The notes: generated by a model not told the origin, from the letters alone. DNA of 64,000 bases from Anisus vortex (GCA_949126835.1 OX421497.1:8574445-8638444); one strand, 5' to 3'; shown: positions 1-13,040, numbered from the stretch's first letter. Program-made: numbers and translations.

Positions 1-207
1 GGGTATCTTTTTTATATCTCTTTCTCTCTGTGTCTTATTCTCTTATTTGCTCACTCTTTGCCTCTCTAGCTATCTCATTCTCTCTCTCGTTCTATCCGCA
101 CCCCCCTCCCTCCCCGGCTTCGGCCTTATCTTCCTCTCTATTTCTTTCTATTACTTTCTTATTATATTTTGTATACTCTCTCCACCTCAATTCTTTCTCC
201 CTTTCTT

Positions 208-246
<39 letters not shown>

Positions 247-374
247 CCCTAATTGTCACCTCTATCTTCTCCCTCATCTATTTCTCTCTCTCGTTTTCTT
301 TCTTTCTTTCGCTATATCGTAGCCAGCCTCTAGACATCTATCCCTCTCCATTTCTTCATGGATCGGCATTTTTA

Positions 375-437
<63 letters not shown>

Positions 438-640
438 TGTCTCTTTATTTACCATTCTCTGTCTCTTACTCATTGCCTCTCTCTTGCTCTTCTACTATTT
501 CTCTCTCTTTCTCCCTACCTATACTTTGATCTCTGTTTTCCTGTCTCCTTTTTAACTCATTCTTCTCTTTTCTTTTTTTATCTCTCTAATTGCCCCCCCC
601 CCCCACCCCACCCTCCAATCCCTTTCTGTCTTTAGTTTCA
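1..640. repeat. CT-rich simple sequence
   Basis: This is nearly pure pyrimidine on the + strand, with a long (TC)n run at about 371-434 and a C-run near 594-606. Open frames here encode only Ser/Leu/Phe-rich low-complexity text and are not genes. Confidence 0.9.
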
Positions 641-2103
641 GTCTTATTTAGTCTTTAAAAAATAATGGTAAAATTATATTTACAAAAAAAAAGATAAAAA
701 AATAATAAAACTTCCTTGTGCAAGACACGACAAATATTAGCAGACAAATACAGCGTTTGGTCAAGTCTCAAGTCAGTTGGGGCAGGGAGGGGGGCGTGGG
801 GGAGGGAGGAAAGATCAATTCTAGCTTAATGGCCATTAGATCAACAGATTACCCGAGGGGACAGTGGCGGGATAGAGAGGGTTGGGGTTGGGGGGGGGGG
901 GGAAGACGCAGGTGACGGACCTTCCACGCCACGCGCGCTAATTGGGAGCAGCGTCTCCCCGATCTTCAAGCCCCCCCCCCCCCCCCCCCAACCGCCCGCT
1001 CCGCAAACTGGTGACTCTCCGTTAGCGAGACCGGAACTGCTCGAGTGTTTGACCACATAGTGCCATCCCCTCCCCGCTCCCCACACTCCCCACTTCTTCA
1101 CCGTTCTCCAGTAGCGCCCCAAGCCTCCTCCCCCTCTTCTCCTCCACCCCCTCCCCCATTCCCCTACTCACGCCATCCTCCGTACTCTTCAGTCTGTAAT
1201 GTTTTGTTTACTTTCTGTTAAGGAGGAGGGGGGGGGAAGGGGCAGGAGGAGAGAGTCTTGCGTCAGATGGGAAACTGATAGATGGCGTCACCGCTGAATA
1301 AGATAACACTTATACCCCCCCCCACTCGCTCTCTCTCTCTTTCTCTTTTTCACTTTATCTCTTCCCCCCACCCCTCCCCTCCAATCTAACGTCTGCAATT
1401 CTCTCATTCCGGACGACATGCACATATTTGCCCCCCAAGTGCTATCATCATTTCCTCTTTAAACCAACTTTCAAATCAAATTCGTACAGGAATAGAAAGC
1501 CGAATTAATAATTGAACGAGGGGATTTGTGTACTTTCACTTTCAAACAGGAAATGATCTGTTTCACGTCTGCTATTTCTATTTTTTTTTTAACTATTATT
1601 ATTATTGTGTTCTTTTTTTATTTGTCTTTCTTTACCCCCCACCCCCACCCCACCCCTCCATCTTTTCTCTTCACGTACATATCCTAACGCCCCCCCCCCA
1701 CACACACACAGACAGCTTACCCATTAACTTGGAATCAATAACAGATTTGTTGTGCTTCGTTGTTTTTTTTCTTTCTTAGATTCAGATTGACGATAAATAT
1801 GAAAATATCCCATGTATTCGGTTACACTATACGGCGCAGTTGCAGCTCTATTGGTCAGGGCGGTGGATCGCAAACACAGGGGGGGGGGAACTTTAGTGGT
1901 CTCTCCTTTTTTTTTTATTATTATTTTTATGTAATGGAGATGCACACCGTGATGTGGGGGCGGATCGTTTGGTGGGAAGGGGGGTGGTGGTGGAAGGAAG
2001 GTAATTGGGGGGGGGGGGGGGGGGAAGGGCACCAGCACTTTTCCGCATTGGTAGGATTTATAATTGTATGGAGCCAATTGGTTTGACGAATGACATTTTA
2101 CTT
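641..2103. other. Gene-less stretch with poly-G/poly-C tracts
   Basis: I see no coding exon here. The stretch has repeated G-runs and C-runs (for example near 890-901, 971-989 and 2007-2022) and a short CA run near 1698-1710. Open frames reflect these tracts. Confidence 0.6.
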
Positions 2104-2362
2104 TACCACGCCTAGTGGCAGCGCGTTCGACTGGCAATTCGAAGGTTTTGGATTCGAATCCAGGTGGAGGCTAGGATTATTTTTTTTTTCCTGAGATTTG
2201 AGTGTGTCCCTGAGTCTACCCAGCTCTGATGGGTACCTGACATTACTTGAGGGTAAAGCAAAGGCGGCTGGGTATTGTGCTGGTCACACATCCCCTAGTA
2301 TGCCGTGGCCACAGAAACTGGTGAACGCTGCTTCACCAGCCTTATGGTCAGTTTGGTCCGAA
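2104..2362 (+). mobile_element. tRNA-derived SINE, family A, full-length copy
   Basis: The copy opens with a tRNA-like head: an A-box-like stretch (cctagtggcagcgcgtt) and a B box (ggattcgaatcc). The conserved body follows, with gagtctacccagctctgatg, aaaggcggctgg and tgccgtggccacagaaactg. The 3' end reads ttatggtcagtttggtccga. At least twelve other copies in the window share this layout. Confidence 0.8.
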
Positions 2363-3034
2363 GAGCAATTCACTTTACTGCAACACGACTATGTCAGAAA
2401 AAATAGTAAGATATGAGAGGGCACATCTTTACCAAATGATATAATAAGAAAAACTCCCTCCCCCGCATCCCACTCTGAGGTTCGGTAAGTTCACCCCTAT
2501 TATACATAGAATGATGTGAAATTGTCACGGGCTGGCTCCATAAATAGTTCATCATCACTCCTCATCGACACAACAAATTTGACATGTACGAAGACAACAT
2601 ACACTCAAATAAAAAGTGTTTAGAAAAAGTATTTCTTTTATCAACGACACCATAACATCAACAAAAAAAAACCAACAACTGTTTATGTGTATATATCACT
2701 TTGTGACATTTGACATTCGTGACACTGCCCCTGTATGTCACGTCTATCCGTCTCCCACTCCCCCCCCCCTTTCCACTCACTTTCTACCTCTTGAAACTGG
2801 TATTAAAAGAATGTCAGTCTGAAGAAAACCTTTAAAAAAAATTGTAAACACATGCACAAGAGATGGAAGACATAAGTTTTCATGGCAACTCCATCAACTT
2901 TAAACAAGAAAATCAAAACATTGGGCTATCAGCTGGCACGTGCAGGCGACTGAGCTACTAAACGGCACGCGCACATTTTTGGACCATTTTTTTTGGGGGG
3001 GGGGGGGGCGGGGGGTACATTTTATGTGGTATAC
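2363..3034. other. Gene-less stretch
   Basis: I recognise no exon or repeat family here apart from a G-run at about 2995-3008. Confidence 0.5.
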
Positions 3035-3804
3035 CAGAGGTGGGTAGACTACGGCCCGTGAGCCGCGCGCGTCCCAGCAAGTGATATTGTGCGGTCCTCG
3101 AGGTTATTTAGAAAAAACAAAAATAGTACGTTTTTTATTTGGTGGAATTTGGGAGAATTTCATGTAGGCCTACCGTTATGATTGTTGTCACATTTTTTTT
3201 TTTAATTTCATGAATATTGTCAGGAATTGCAAGTAGTTGCACAAATATCTCATTAGAAATGAATAATTGTAGCGACAATTTAGTCGGTGTGTGTCTAAAC
3301 TACAGCCACTGAAAGATTTTTTTTAAACAATGTTTGTGCCAGTGTCTGTGACAACAATGAAAACAAATTGTAAAATATTGTTAACAAATAGATAAAAGGT
3401 TTTGTCCATATTGTCAAATAAAATATCATGCGAGAACAAATGCATATAAGTACTCTTTCTTCCCGAGTGGCATTTGGGCATGGAATGGGTTGCCTGAACA
3501 AACCAGGAAAACCAGTAACTTAACATCATTTCAAACATTAATGAAGATGCAAGACTAGACTCGGACCACGGATGAGCGTAGGACGCAATAATCTTCTTTA
3601 TAGCAGAAGCGTCTGTAATATATAAGATAATGTAAAGATATAATAAATACGTATAATAATTGTTTCATAATCGATATATAATTAATAATTACTTTTTTTG
3701 ATAAGTTGCTGCAAACAAAGTGGACAAAATATAAATGCGGCCCGCCAATAGCTTTATATCTTTTCAATGACCCTACGCTCAAAAAACGTTTGCCCAACCC
3801 TATG
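3035..3804. mobile_element. hAT-like non-autonomous element carrying a LINE 3' end
   Basis: The left end is cagaggtgggtagactacgg; the right end, gtttgcccaaccctatg, reads as its decayed inverted partner. Both flanks hold CGGCCCG motifs. A LINE 3' end sits inside (3428-3640). No convincing 8-bp target duplication was found, so the boundaries are tentative. Confidence 0.45.
3428..3640 (+). mobile_element. LINE 3' end, family L1A (5'-truncated)
   Basis: The + strand reads YARTNAYKYSFFPSGIWAWN, then GLPEQ and a TAG stop. This is the C-terminus of a non-LTR reverse transcriptase with the frequent SFFP--W--WN-LP pattern. A conserved 3' UTR follows, with ggacgcaataatcttct, cgtctgtaatatataagata and an AAGAT-rich tail. 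Family L1A is my local label. Confidence 0.8.
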
Positions 3805-3871
3805 GCAGCCTTTTTTTTTTTTTTTTTTTTAGTTGAGGTTGGGTGGTGTATACATCTGCTATTAAATGAAG

Positions 3872-3952
3872 TTAACCCTTCCCGTACCGACCTACTTCTA
3901 TCTATGCTGCCTTCAGTTCCACTATATACGCGCCCGGGACTGTAAGGGTTAA
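3872..3952 (-). mobile_element. 81-bp piggyBac-like miniature element, copy 1
   Basis: TTAA at both ends is followed by CCCTT inverted ends (TTAACCCTT...AAGGGTTAA). An inverted copy of identical length lies at 10823-10903, differing at about 3 of 81 positions. TTAA target duplication plus CCCT tips is typical of piggyBac. It is far too short to encode a transposase. Confidence 0.65.
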
Positions 3953-6120
3953 AAGTCAAACTAGGGAAATTTTGCATACTTCCACATTTAGATTCTCATT
4001 GAAGTGGAGAAGTAGAAATTTTAATAGTGTTTATAATATAGCTTTTTTTTATTTTAGGAAAATTTAAATTTATGATAATGTATTATATTAAAAAGGCGCT
4101 TTAATTGTAAGGGCAGAGAACAGTAAATAAGGGACAAGAAACATTTTCCGTTTAAAAATTCATGACGCGATTAATTATGTCATCTGCTAATTAATTATGC
4201 TCGACTGCTAATGCATCGCGCGGGAAAAATATCAGTTGATGCCACTTTCTTTTTTCTTTTTTTTTCTTTTTATGTGTACCTCCCTTCCTCTCTTCTCTCT
4301 CTCTCTCTCTCTCTCCTGTCCACTTATCTGCATGCAAGACTAAAATTAAAATGCACAATGTCTTTTTTCCAGGCTAGAAGAGAAGTGATGGGGTGTGGAG
4401 GGGGGGAAGGCGGTGAGAAAAAATGACGCTTCCTAACATACTGCGTTCTTTTCTTCAATGCAAGACTGCAAGGGCACACAACTCGAGCATTAATAAGTCT
4501 AATTATGTTGTCTTGGGGGCAGAGAACAGTTCATGGAATGTCAATATTTTGATTGTTTGCTGCCCCAAGTGAATGAATAAAATGTTTCAACTTGCAAGAC
4601 CTTTTTATACGCCTTTTTATTTTTCTTCTTCATATTTTTTTTGTTCTGCGTCTTTCTCCATCTTTCTTTTCATGTGACTTAATCGATCCGGGTTTTTTAA
4701 AAACACTTCTCGGCGTCCGCAAAGTGGGCGGGGCATTGTTGCCAAGGAGTATTGGATGTAAAATAGACATGTGGGGAGGGAGAGAGAACAAAACTAAAGT
4801 CGAGACAGCCAAGGCCGATAACTCCAGGATTTCTGTGTAAATTAATTATTATTTTTTTATCTTCTACTGTATTTATTTACTAGTTTGTTTACGATCGATG
4901 ATGTCTATTTATAAACGTTGATAATACGTTTTAAGTGACGTACAGTTAAACTAAGTGACTGGAGAAACGATTTAGTTTTAATATATGTTAACATATATTT
5001 GACAGCTGGCACAGTTTATATTAGTTGCCTTTTATTTTGATTTAAGCTTCCATAATTATATTCCTTGTGCAGTTAAAACGAATATCCAAGTCGTACTATT
5101 TTAAACTACATTTTTTTTTACATAATACATATTTTCAAATATAATTAGATTGGTCTTTAATATGGTTAGTTGAGTTTTATGGACGTAATAGATAGAGCAT
5201 GAATTCAAAAGCAAATAATATATTATCAAAATGTTTTTTTTTTTTATTAATGGATTATTCCCTTAGAAATATATTAAGGAGCAAAATAAATAAAGTTCCT
5301 ATTATTTCATATTTTCTGTGTGCTACTGGCTCTGTTAGATATATTTAACCCAAAAGTTATAGATTTATAAAAAAAAAAATCATTTGGATAAAGTTGTGAC
5401 ACTGACATCTTAGGTCAAAATAACATTGGCGAGTAGCGTATTAACTCCCTTTGTTTAAATACTCCCATTGGGTGGGGAGAAGGGGACGATAAACATAATA
5501 ATAATTACAGTAAAAAAAATATTTTGTCACATCCTTTCGCCAGCTTCAGTAATATATCGACGAAACACACACACGCACACATACACACACACACACACGG
5601 GCACAGACTTAGATGGCGCCACCAGGTGGCACCGCCAGTGTCAAGTTCCCACGACATCAAAGCATCGGCTCAAAGAGTGGACAAGTGAAAGCCTCTCTCT
5701 CTCTCTGTCTCCTCCCGACCTCCCTCCCCCACCTTACATCTCCTCCCATCTCCCCTCACAGGTCCGTGTCATTGTTAGCCCTTCATAGCGAGAGTCAATT
5801 TAAGATGGCGCTGGATAAAGTTTTTTTGTTGTTGTTGTTGTTTGATTGGCGCTGAGAGATAGCTTAAAAACAACTGACTGGGAGTGGTGGGCTGGGACTG
5901 GAAGGGTGGGAGGTATTGGGAAGGGCGCAGAGTCTCGGGTAATGGGGGGGGGGGGTATATTATTTGGTTTGCATGGCAAGGGGATTCTTGTAACAATCTT
6001 ATGCCTATTAGTGATGCGCACTGTGACGGATTTGATGACCATTTCTGGTCGTACATAGTGTGCATGGTTCAGGTGGTTTAACCATTTCCGTGTAGGTAGT
6101 TAGCTTTGCAAAGATAACAG
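3953..6120. other. Gene-less AT-rich stretch
   Basis: No exon was recognised. It contains a TC run near 4290-4315, a CA run near 5565-5600 and G-runs near 5944. The reading frame from 5613 (MAPPGGTASVKF) is open but resembles no known protein. Confidence 0.5.
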
Positions 6121-6124
6121 GATG

Positions 6125-6719
<595 letters not shown>

Positions 6720-6774
6720 CGGAGCAGCTAGATAGACAAACGGTCCAGACTTCCATTGAAATGTCTACCAATAA

Positions 6775-7475
6775 AATATTTGCCCCAGATGACTTAAAAT
6801 TAATAAACTATATCCCCCAAATACAAATACAACCAATGCATCTTCTGTATGGGACCCATTTTCTAAAAAAAAAATATAACAAATTAAAAAAAAAGAGCTG
6901 CAAGATTCATTACTAGCGAATATTTACAACTGACAAGAGTAACACCAATGGTCAAATAACTAAACCTAGAAACACTAAAGCAGGGTCGGCAACCTATGAC
7001 TTGGCACGCTGAGCAATTTTCAATGAAATTGAGAAATTGACTTCTAGAGCAGTATAACTTTTAAGCTGTTGGCACGCTGGATGAATTAGAAATCCTACGT
7101 TGGCACGCTATTATCAAAAGGTTGCCAACCCTTGCACTATAGGAAAGAAGAGCAAAGAGTAAAGTAGTAATAATACATAAAGCATTAAAGCTAATTTAGA
7201 AATACAACCCAATAACAACCTGTTGCAATACTCAGATAAACATAAGGACAAAAGCGCAATCCCTGTCTATTATGCGAGAACTAATGCATATAAGTGCTCT
7301 TTCTTCCCAAGTGGCAACTAAGCATGAAATGGGTTGCCTGAACAAACCAGGAAAAACCAGTAACTTAACATTATTTAAAACACTAATAAAAATGCAAGAC
7401 TAGACTCAGGCCACGGATAAGCGTAGGACGCAATAATCTTCTATATAGAAGGAGCGTCTGTAATATATAAGATTA
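6775..7475 (+). mobile_element. LINE 3' fragment, family L1A, longest copy, split by a hAT-like element
   Basis: The translated + strand gives RAARFITSEYLQLTRVTPMV, then after the insertion HKALKANLEIQPNN, YARTNAYKCSFFPSG and GLPEQTRKNQ. It is frameshifted and contains stops. The usual 3' UTR ends near 7475. A 154-bp element at 6981-7134 interrupts it with a target duplication. Confidence 0.75.
6981..7134. mobile_element. hAT-like MITE inserted in a LINE
   Basis: The ends are cagggtcggcaacct and ggttgccaacccttg, inverted copies of each other. They are flanked by cactaaag (6973-6980) and cactatag (7135-7142), a 7 of 8 match. The LINE coding sense continues on both sides, so the insertion can be read directly. 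Confidence 0.85.
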
Positions 7476-9124
7476 GATCCTATACATCCTATCCAATATG
7501 TTGTTATTTTGTCTTATAAATAATGACAAAGACAGTGTTATTTAAAATAGGAAACAATAGTTAATCAAATGAACATATTGAAGAAATGTTCAGTGTACAA
7601 AATATGAACGGAAAGAACAATAAGAAGAAATAAAACAAAGGTTAGAACGACAAAAAAAAATGTTTACATTATCATAGAATAGATTGAACTCTTCAAAAAT
7701 TGCACTCGAAATAAAACAAAAGTTGTAAGATGCATGTTTGTTTCAAATTTTTGTCCTCCTTGTTATTTTTGTTGTTTGTTGTGCACACGACAAGAAGTAA
7801 TAATTGTAGCTTGTTATATGCAGACGCATGATGGGAATGAGAAATATGCCATTAGTAAGATAGCTAATTCGTTTTTTTTTTGTTTTTTTTGTGTGCTGGG
7901 GTAGGGGTGGGGATGTATATGTATTTACTTGTGTGTGTGTGTGTGTTTGAGTATCTGTGTGTTTGTTCCAATCTGTTAACTGGTAATTTGAAAGTAAAAG
8001 AAGCATGAAGTTGTAATGTAAATACACTTACAACAGCAAAAGACAAACAAAACGAAAAAAAAAAAAAAATGGCGAATAAGAGCTCGCCACAAAAAAAAAG
8101 GAATAAAGAAAAAAGGGGTGGGTGGGGAAGGGAAGAGGGGAGGCAATTGGGTGTTAAGGAAAGGGAGGTAATGACCTTTGAACACTTTCCAATTATATGC
8201 GTTCTCTTCTCCCTTGGGGCTATTACCCAAAACCCTGACAGCGTACACACACACTCTCAAAGAAAAATTTTGCCAGTTGGATAAGACAGAAAGCGCCATT
8301 TTCTTTATCCCACCCCCCCTCCCCCCAGGGTCTGACCACTCTAGAATGTCCATTTTTTGTGTGTGTTATCTCCCTTGTATTTATTATTATCTTCACTGGT
8401 GCCCCGATTCTGTGTCTCTCTCACAGCGTGGTTACTGTGGACACCAGAAAATTACAAAATTACCCATTTTCCAGAGAGGGGGCGATTTTTTTTTTCTGCC
8501 TCTCACACCCCGAGTCTTTAAACCACAGACCACTGATCGCGCTTTGCCCCGCTATGAAGCTCTCATACCCCAAAAGAGAAGAAGAAGAAGAAAAAAACAT
8601 CTTCCAAATGCAAAGTTTGGCCCCATGAAGCTTGTTTAGAGAGATTTTTTTGTTGTTGGAGTTGAAGAATTTGGCATGGAGAAGAAAAAATCTGGGGGAA
8701 AAAATTGTGGCGTTTATACACGTCAAAAAAGAAGAGAAAGGATAAGAAGCTGTACCCAGATTGTGCGGGTTGACAACAAAATCGTTCGATCCAGCACACT
8801 TAAAACCAGACGCCTAGTGAAAAGATGGAGGAGGGTGGGTAGGTGGCCTGGGGTTTGAGGGGAAAGAAGATGTCCAGTTAAAAAGCTGTGACCCCCGAGG
8901 GAATGATGCCGGGGCATTCTTGTGACAATTTGTCGTCTGATTTCTAAAGGTGGAGAGCCAATGGGGTGGGGGAGGGGGGATGTAAAGAGCAAAATGCGAG
9001 GGACAGTGAGTGGTTTCCCCTGCCCTCAACTCGTGATCTGATTGGTCACTCTGATACGTAATTAAATCCAACAGTAAACAAATGAGCGCCATGTTATCTG
9101 TTTGATTTTTTTTCGAACGCATCG
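7476..9124. other. Gene-less stretch, possibly holding 5' parts of the dsf-like gene
   Basis: No conserved protein was recognised. It contains a TG run near 7932-7946 and several A- and T-runs. One tiny candidate first exon is described at 8825-8834. Confidence 0.4.
8825..8834 (+). CDS. Candidate first coding exon of the dsf-like gene (speculative)
   Basis: ATG GAG GAG G is followed directly by GTGGGT, a plausible donor. The A at -3 and G at +4 suit initiation. Splicing to 12960 would give the start [12 protein letters not shown], in the required phase. The exon is tiny, the donor is imperfect and chance matches of this size are common. A second possibility of the same phase is ATGGCGCCACCAG before GTGGCA at 5613. 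The true exon may also lie outside the window. Confidence 0.15.
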
Positions 9125-9765
9125 GGACGTCTGGATTTTGTTAAACGCATACGGATGTCTGGTTTTTGAACACCTCCCAGTGTCTGTTTTTTTTAAATAA
9201 TCGTATGTCTGATTTTAAACACTTTTGAATGTCTGGCTCTTAAACACTTTTGAAAGTCTGGCTCTTAAACACTTTTGAATGTCTGGCTCTTGAACACTTT
9301 TGAATGTCTGGCTCTTACACACTTTTGAAAGTATGGCTCTTAAACACTTTTGAATGTCTGGCTCTTACACACTTTCGAATGTCTGGTTCTTCAACACTTT
9401 TGAAGTCTGGCTCTTAAACACTCTTGAAAGTTTGGCTCTTAATCACTTTAAATGTATGGCTCTTAAACACTTTTGAATGTCTGGCTCTTAAACACTTTTG
9501 AATGTCTGGCTCTTAAATACTTTTGAAGTCTGGCTCTTAAACACTCTTGAAAGTCTGGCTCTTAAACACTTCTCAAGTCTGGCTCTTAAACATTTTGAAT
9601 GTCTGGCTCTTAAACACTTTTGAATGTCTGGCTCTTAAACACTTTTAAATGTCTGGCTCTTAAACACTTTTGAAAGTCTGGCTCTTAAACACTTTTGAAA
9701 GTCTGGCTCTTAAACACTTTTGAATGTCTGGCTCTTGAACACTTTTGAATGTCTGGCTCTTATTG
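9125..9765. repeat. 25-bp minisatellite, about 25 copies
   Basis: The unit is close to CACTTTTGAATGTCTGG plus CTCTTAAA, repeated with small changes (gaaagtctgg, gaagtctgg, ctcttgaa). The ends grade into unique sequence. Confidence 0.95.
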
Positions 9766-9867
9766 TTATTTTTCCAGAAACACACTCAAATTACCGGAAC
9801 TTAAACATGCTTGTTTGGTTACAACAAAAAAACAACGATATGATGTCTGGTGTTTAAACAAAGTAAG

Positions 9868-10130
9868 GGGGTTTGATAAACATAAGGACGGAAACACTTT
9901 TCTTATCCCATATGCGAGAACAAATTCATATATAAATACTCTTTCTTCCTAAGTGGCATTCGGGCATGGAATGGGTTGCCTGAAAAAACAACAACATGAA
10001 AACCAGTAACGTAACATCATTTAAAACATTAATAACAAAATCAAGACTAGACTCGGAGCTCGGGTGAACGTAGGACGCAATTATAGTCATTTTAGAAGGA
10101 GCGTATGTAATGTATAAGACAAGATAAGGA
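9868..10130 (+). mobile_element. LINE 3' end, family L1A
   Basis: It reads YARTNSYINTLSS in one frame and keeps the gggcatggaatgggttgcct block, the ggacgcaattatagtc block and the end aatgtataagacaagataagg. It is diverged and 5'-truncated. Confidence 0.75.
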
Positions 10131-10191
10131 CTATGATGCATTATATTAAAAACAACAACAATACTTTCTTCTATAATAAAAAAAAGATAAA

Positions 10192-10228
<37 letters not shown>

Positions 10229-10726
10229 TAAAAAAAAAAAAAAAAAAAATACAAAAAAAGGCAAGAATAATGCAAGTAATAATTACCTTAATTCATAATA
10301 ACTACACACGGACAGTGTTTTTAACAACAACGGCAAACAACGACAAAATATAACAAAAATAATAAAATAATTCCAGGAAAGTCTGAAAATAGGGCATGGT
10401 AAGGAAAGTGCACATAAAGCAACAACAGTAAAACTACATCTAAATATAATATGTGTCACATTAAACAACTACCTGCAAAATCATTTTATTCGCACCATAC
10501 AATAAAATCCATATACATTAACCTTAAACAGATAGTAGCGCATGATGAAAACAACATGTTCTGCTTATAACTGTAATAAACAATACAAATATATATGTAT
10601 AAATTATATATATAAAGTAGACTGTGTGTGTGTGTTCAACCAATCACATTAGTTAATTTACAGACATGTGATCTTATTGTCTCATATTATACTTTTGCGA
10701 TTTCACTTCGGTCACGTGTCTTCCCT

Positions 10727-10788
10727 AGCTAAGCGGTTAACGTATCGGACTGCCATGCGGGCGACCCGGGTTCGATTTTCCAGTTGTT
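10727..10788 (+). tRNA. tRNA-like pseudogene or SINE head (Gly-GCC-like)
   Basis: The text agctaagcggttaacgta resembles a D arm, and gacccgggttcgattttcc a T arm with a B box. The anticodon loop ctgccat would read GCC, but the anticodon stem does not pair well and the acceptor ends do not match. A working tRNA is unlikely. Confidence 0.35.
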
Positions 10789-10822
10789 CTATATCTTTTT
10801 TCTACATTTGTTTTAATTTCAA

Positions 10823-10903
10823 TTAACCCTTACAGTCCCGGGCGCGTATATAGCGGAACTGAAGGCGGCATAGATAGAAGTAGGTCGGTACTGGAAGGGT
10901 TAA
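10823..10903 (+). mobile_element. 81-bp piggyBac-like miniature element, copy 2
   Basis: TTAACCCTTACAGTCCCGGG at the left and CTGGAAGGGTTAA at the right mirror copy 1 at 3872-3952 in opposite orientation. Both copies are exactly 81 bp counting the two TTAA sites. Confidence 0.65.
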
Positions 10904-12959
10904 TATTACGTACACATGACCGAAGTAGCTTATACAGGCTTTTTTTTATCCCCCCCCCCCTTTTGGCAACGCCGGGCAATTTAGCTTGTATATATAGATA
11001 TAATATATTCTTTATGGTTGGGTCTTTCATGAACTAATTAGTCCGTATGTGTACTATGTTTGTTGGTGTGAGTACGATTGTCAGGATGCTCTGGAACTTG
11101 TTTCTATTAATGGCGTGTGAGTTCCCAAGATGTCCAGGCGCTTTTTTTTAAATAAAGTGCCACACCCGCCCCTTCACCCCCCCCCCCCCATTTCTTTTTT
11201 CTAGCTCGTTTAGCCTCCCCCCCTCCCCCTTCTCCCTTTACGGCCCTGCCTCCCAAACCCCAAAGTAGTTCTGCTTGAAATCAAAAAGCTGGTCGAAGAG
11301 ATAAAAACAGATGTTTCTGACGAGCACTCTCGGTCTCTCCCTCTCTCTCCATCTCTCCCCATCTCTCTCTTCACTTCTCTCATCTCTCCCTCCGACGACA
11401 AGTTGACGAGGACATTAAAAAAAAAAACTCACCAGAATTACGATGTAGTGTTTGTACGGTTGTCTGCCCCTTGGTTGTCTGCCCCCGCCCCCCTTGATTG
11501 TCTGCCCCTTTTGATTGTTTGTCTTCTCGTTGAGATTGAAGATTTCATCCTGACCAATGATTTGATTTCATGCCTTCATGACGTAACTGGACGGTTTTCA
11601 ACTGAGAACTTTTTCAAATCTCTTTTTCTTTTCTCTCTCCTTCTTCCACTTTCTTTTTGGAATCCACTTGGCGCCACAATGGATTAGTTTGTATTTTATT
11701 TTTATTTGTTGAGCATGTGACATTCCCAGCATTCAAATTCTGACACAGTCAGACGTAGAGTATTCTAGAATCAATTTTTTTGTTCCTTCAAATTTTGTCA
11801 TTAAAAAAAAATAATTAAAAAAGAACTAGAAAGAAAAAATTAATTAGTTTTGTTATAACAAATATGCCTAGATATCTTAGAAATATAAACCATAAAAATG
11901 AAAAAGAAGAAAAAATAGAAATTCAAACAAACATTTCCGAAACAATTGAAACAACTAGAAAGCTCGGGGTATATAAGAAAGAAAAAAGATCATAGTATAA
12001 AAAAAGTCAAACACTGGAAATAGATTGAAATACTTAAAAACTCAAAACATATAAACATTCAAACAGCAACAACAACCAAACCAAAAATATAAACAAAGAA
12101 AGCCACAAAGAAATAAGAACCAAAGAAAATTTAAAAACATAACACACGGATAAACACATAGTCTATGATACTTTAGAAAGTTCTTAACAATTTACATTTT
12201 TTGAGCATCAAGAAATGTAGTCCTCGGAACTAAACTTGACTGATACCTGCAGGTAAAACTGATTGAAAAAAAAAACGCCTCAGATTTTCCAACTATAAGT
12301 GCAGAAATCGGTAAATGAAAATAGACTAACACCATTCAATGATATACATGAACGTAAATATTTTAATAAAAATACAAAGTTTCCTTTCATATTGATTGAC
12401 GGGTTTAAAACAACTAAAGGTTTTAATTAGGAGACTTGCGCAATGAAAAAAAAAGTTTTAATATAATTCTGTCCCTGGTCTTCTGTCTAGGGTCCGGTTC
12501 ACTATCACACAATACACTTAATAAGCCATTCGATGAACGTTTAAGAAGATAAACATAAAGACAAAAACACTTTACTTATATCTTGCATTTTGATTAGAAG
12601 ATTTTAGATATTATAAGGATGACAATGTTGGTTTGCCTGATAAGTTCAAGTAACCCATTCAACGTCCAAATGTTCTAATAATAGTATTTAGCATGACTGC
12701 TTACCGCTTCCAGTATATTTATGTTAATACTACATTTGATTGCTTTGTCCTATGTTTGTAAAGTCTTAAATTATTAATTAGCTTTATATATTTTTTTTCT
12801 AGCCTAAAGAATTATATCCGTGTTCTTGGTTGTTTGTGGCTCAATGTTCAATGAGCTCTGAGCTTTCATTATGTTTGTTGGCAGCGCTATACAAATAGAA
12901 TTATCATTATTATTTTATTGACAAATACGAAAGTGACATTTTTTAATGTCCATCTCCAG
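10904..12959. other. Gene-less AT-rich stretch before the first recognised dsf-like exon
   Basis: No exon was recognised. A CT-rich patch lies at about 11205-11400, and a short L1A-like fragment (gataaacataaagacaaaaa) near 12548-12583. If the receptor's first exon lies upstream, this is intron. Confidence 0.5.
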
Positions 12960-13040
12960 GTGACCGCTTGCTGGACATTCCCTGTAAAGTATGTGGCGAC
13001 AGAAGTTCAGGAAAACACTACGGAATCTACAGTTGTGATG
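12960..13040 (+). CDS. dsf: dsf-like exon: first zinc finger
   Basis: The acceptor is tctccAG at 12958-12959 and the donor is GTAAGT at 13041. The exon opens with the last two bases of a codon (most likely Gly) and encodes [16 protein letters not shown] and the rest of finger I up to YSCD. It ends with one base of the next glycine codon. The split inside the P-box fits exactly with the next exon. Confidence 0.93.

Noticed and set aside
30..635. 201-residue open frame rich in Ser and Leu
   Set aside because: It is the translation of CT-rich simple sequence, with no family signature and no gene context.
5613..5855. MAPPGGTASVKF frame as a possible gene or receptor first exon
   Set aside because: There is no homology, the candidate donor GTGGCA is weak, and the later part runs into CT-rich sequence.
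9125..9765. CRISPR-like array
   Set aside because: The repeats are contiguous 25-bp units without unique spacers, in a eukaryotic context with no cas genes.
10727..10788. Functional tRNA-Gly gene
   Set aside because: The anticodon stem has mismatches and no acceptor stem can be formed, so it is kept only as a tRNA-like pseudogene.
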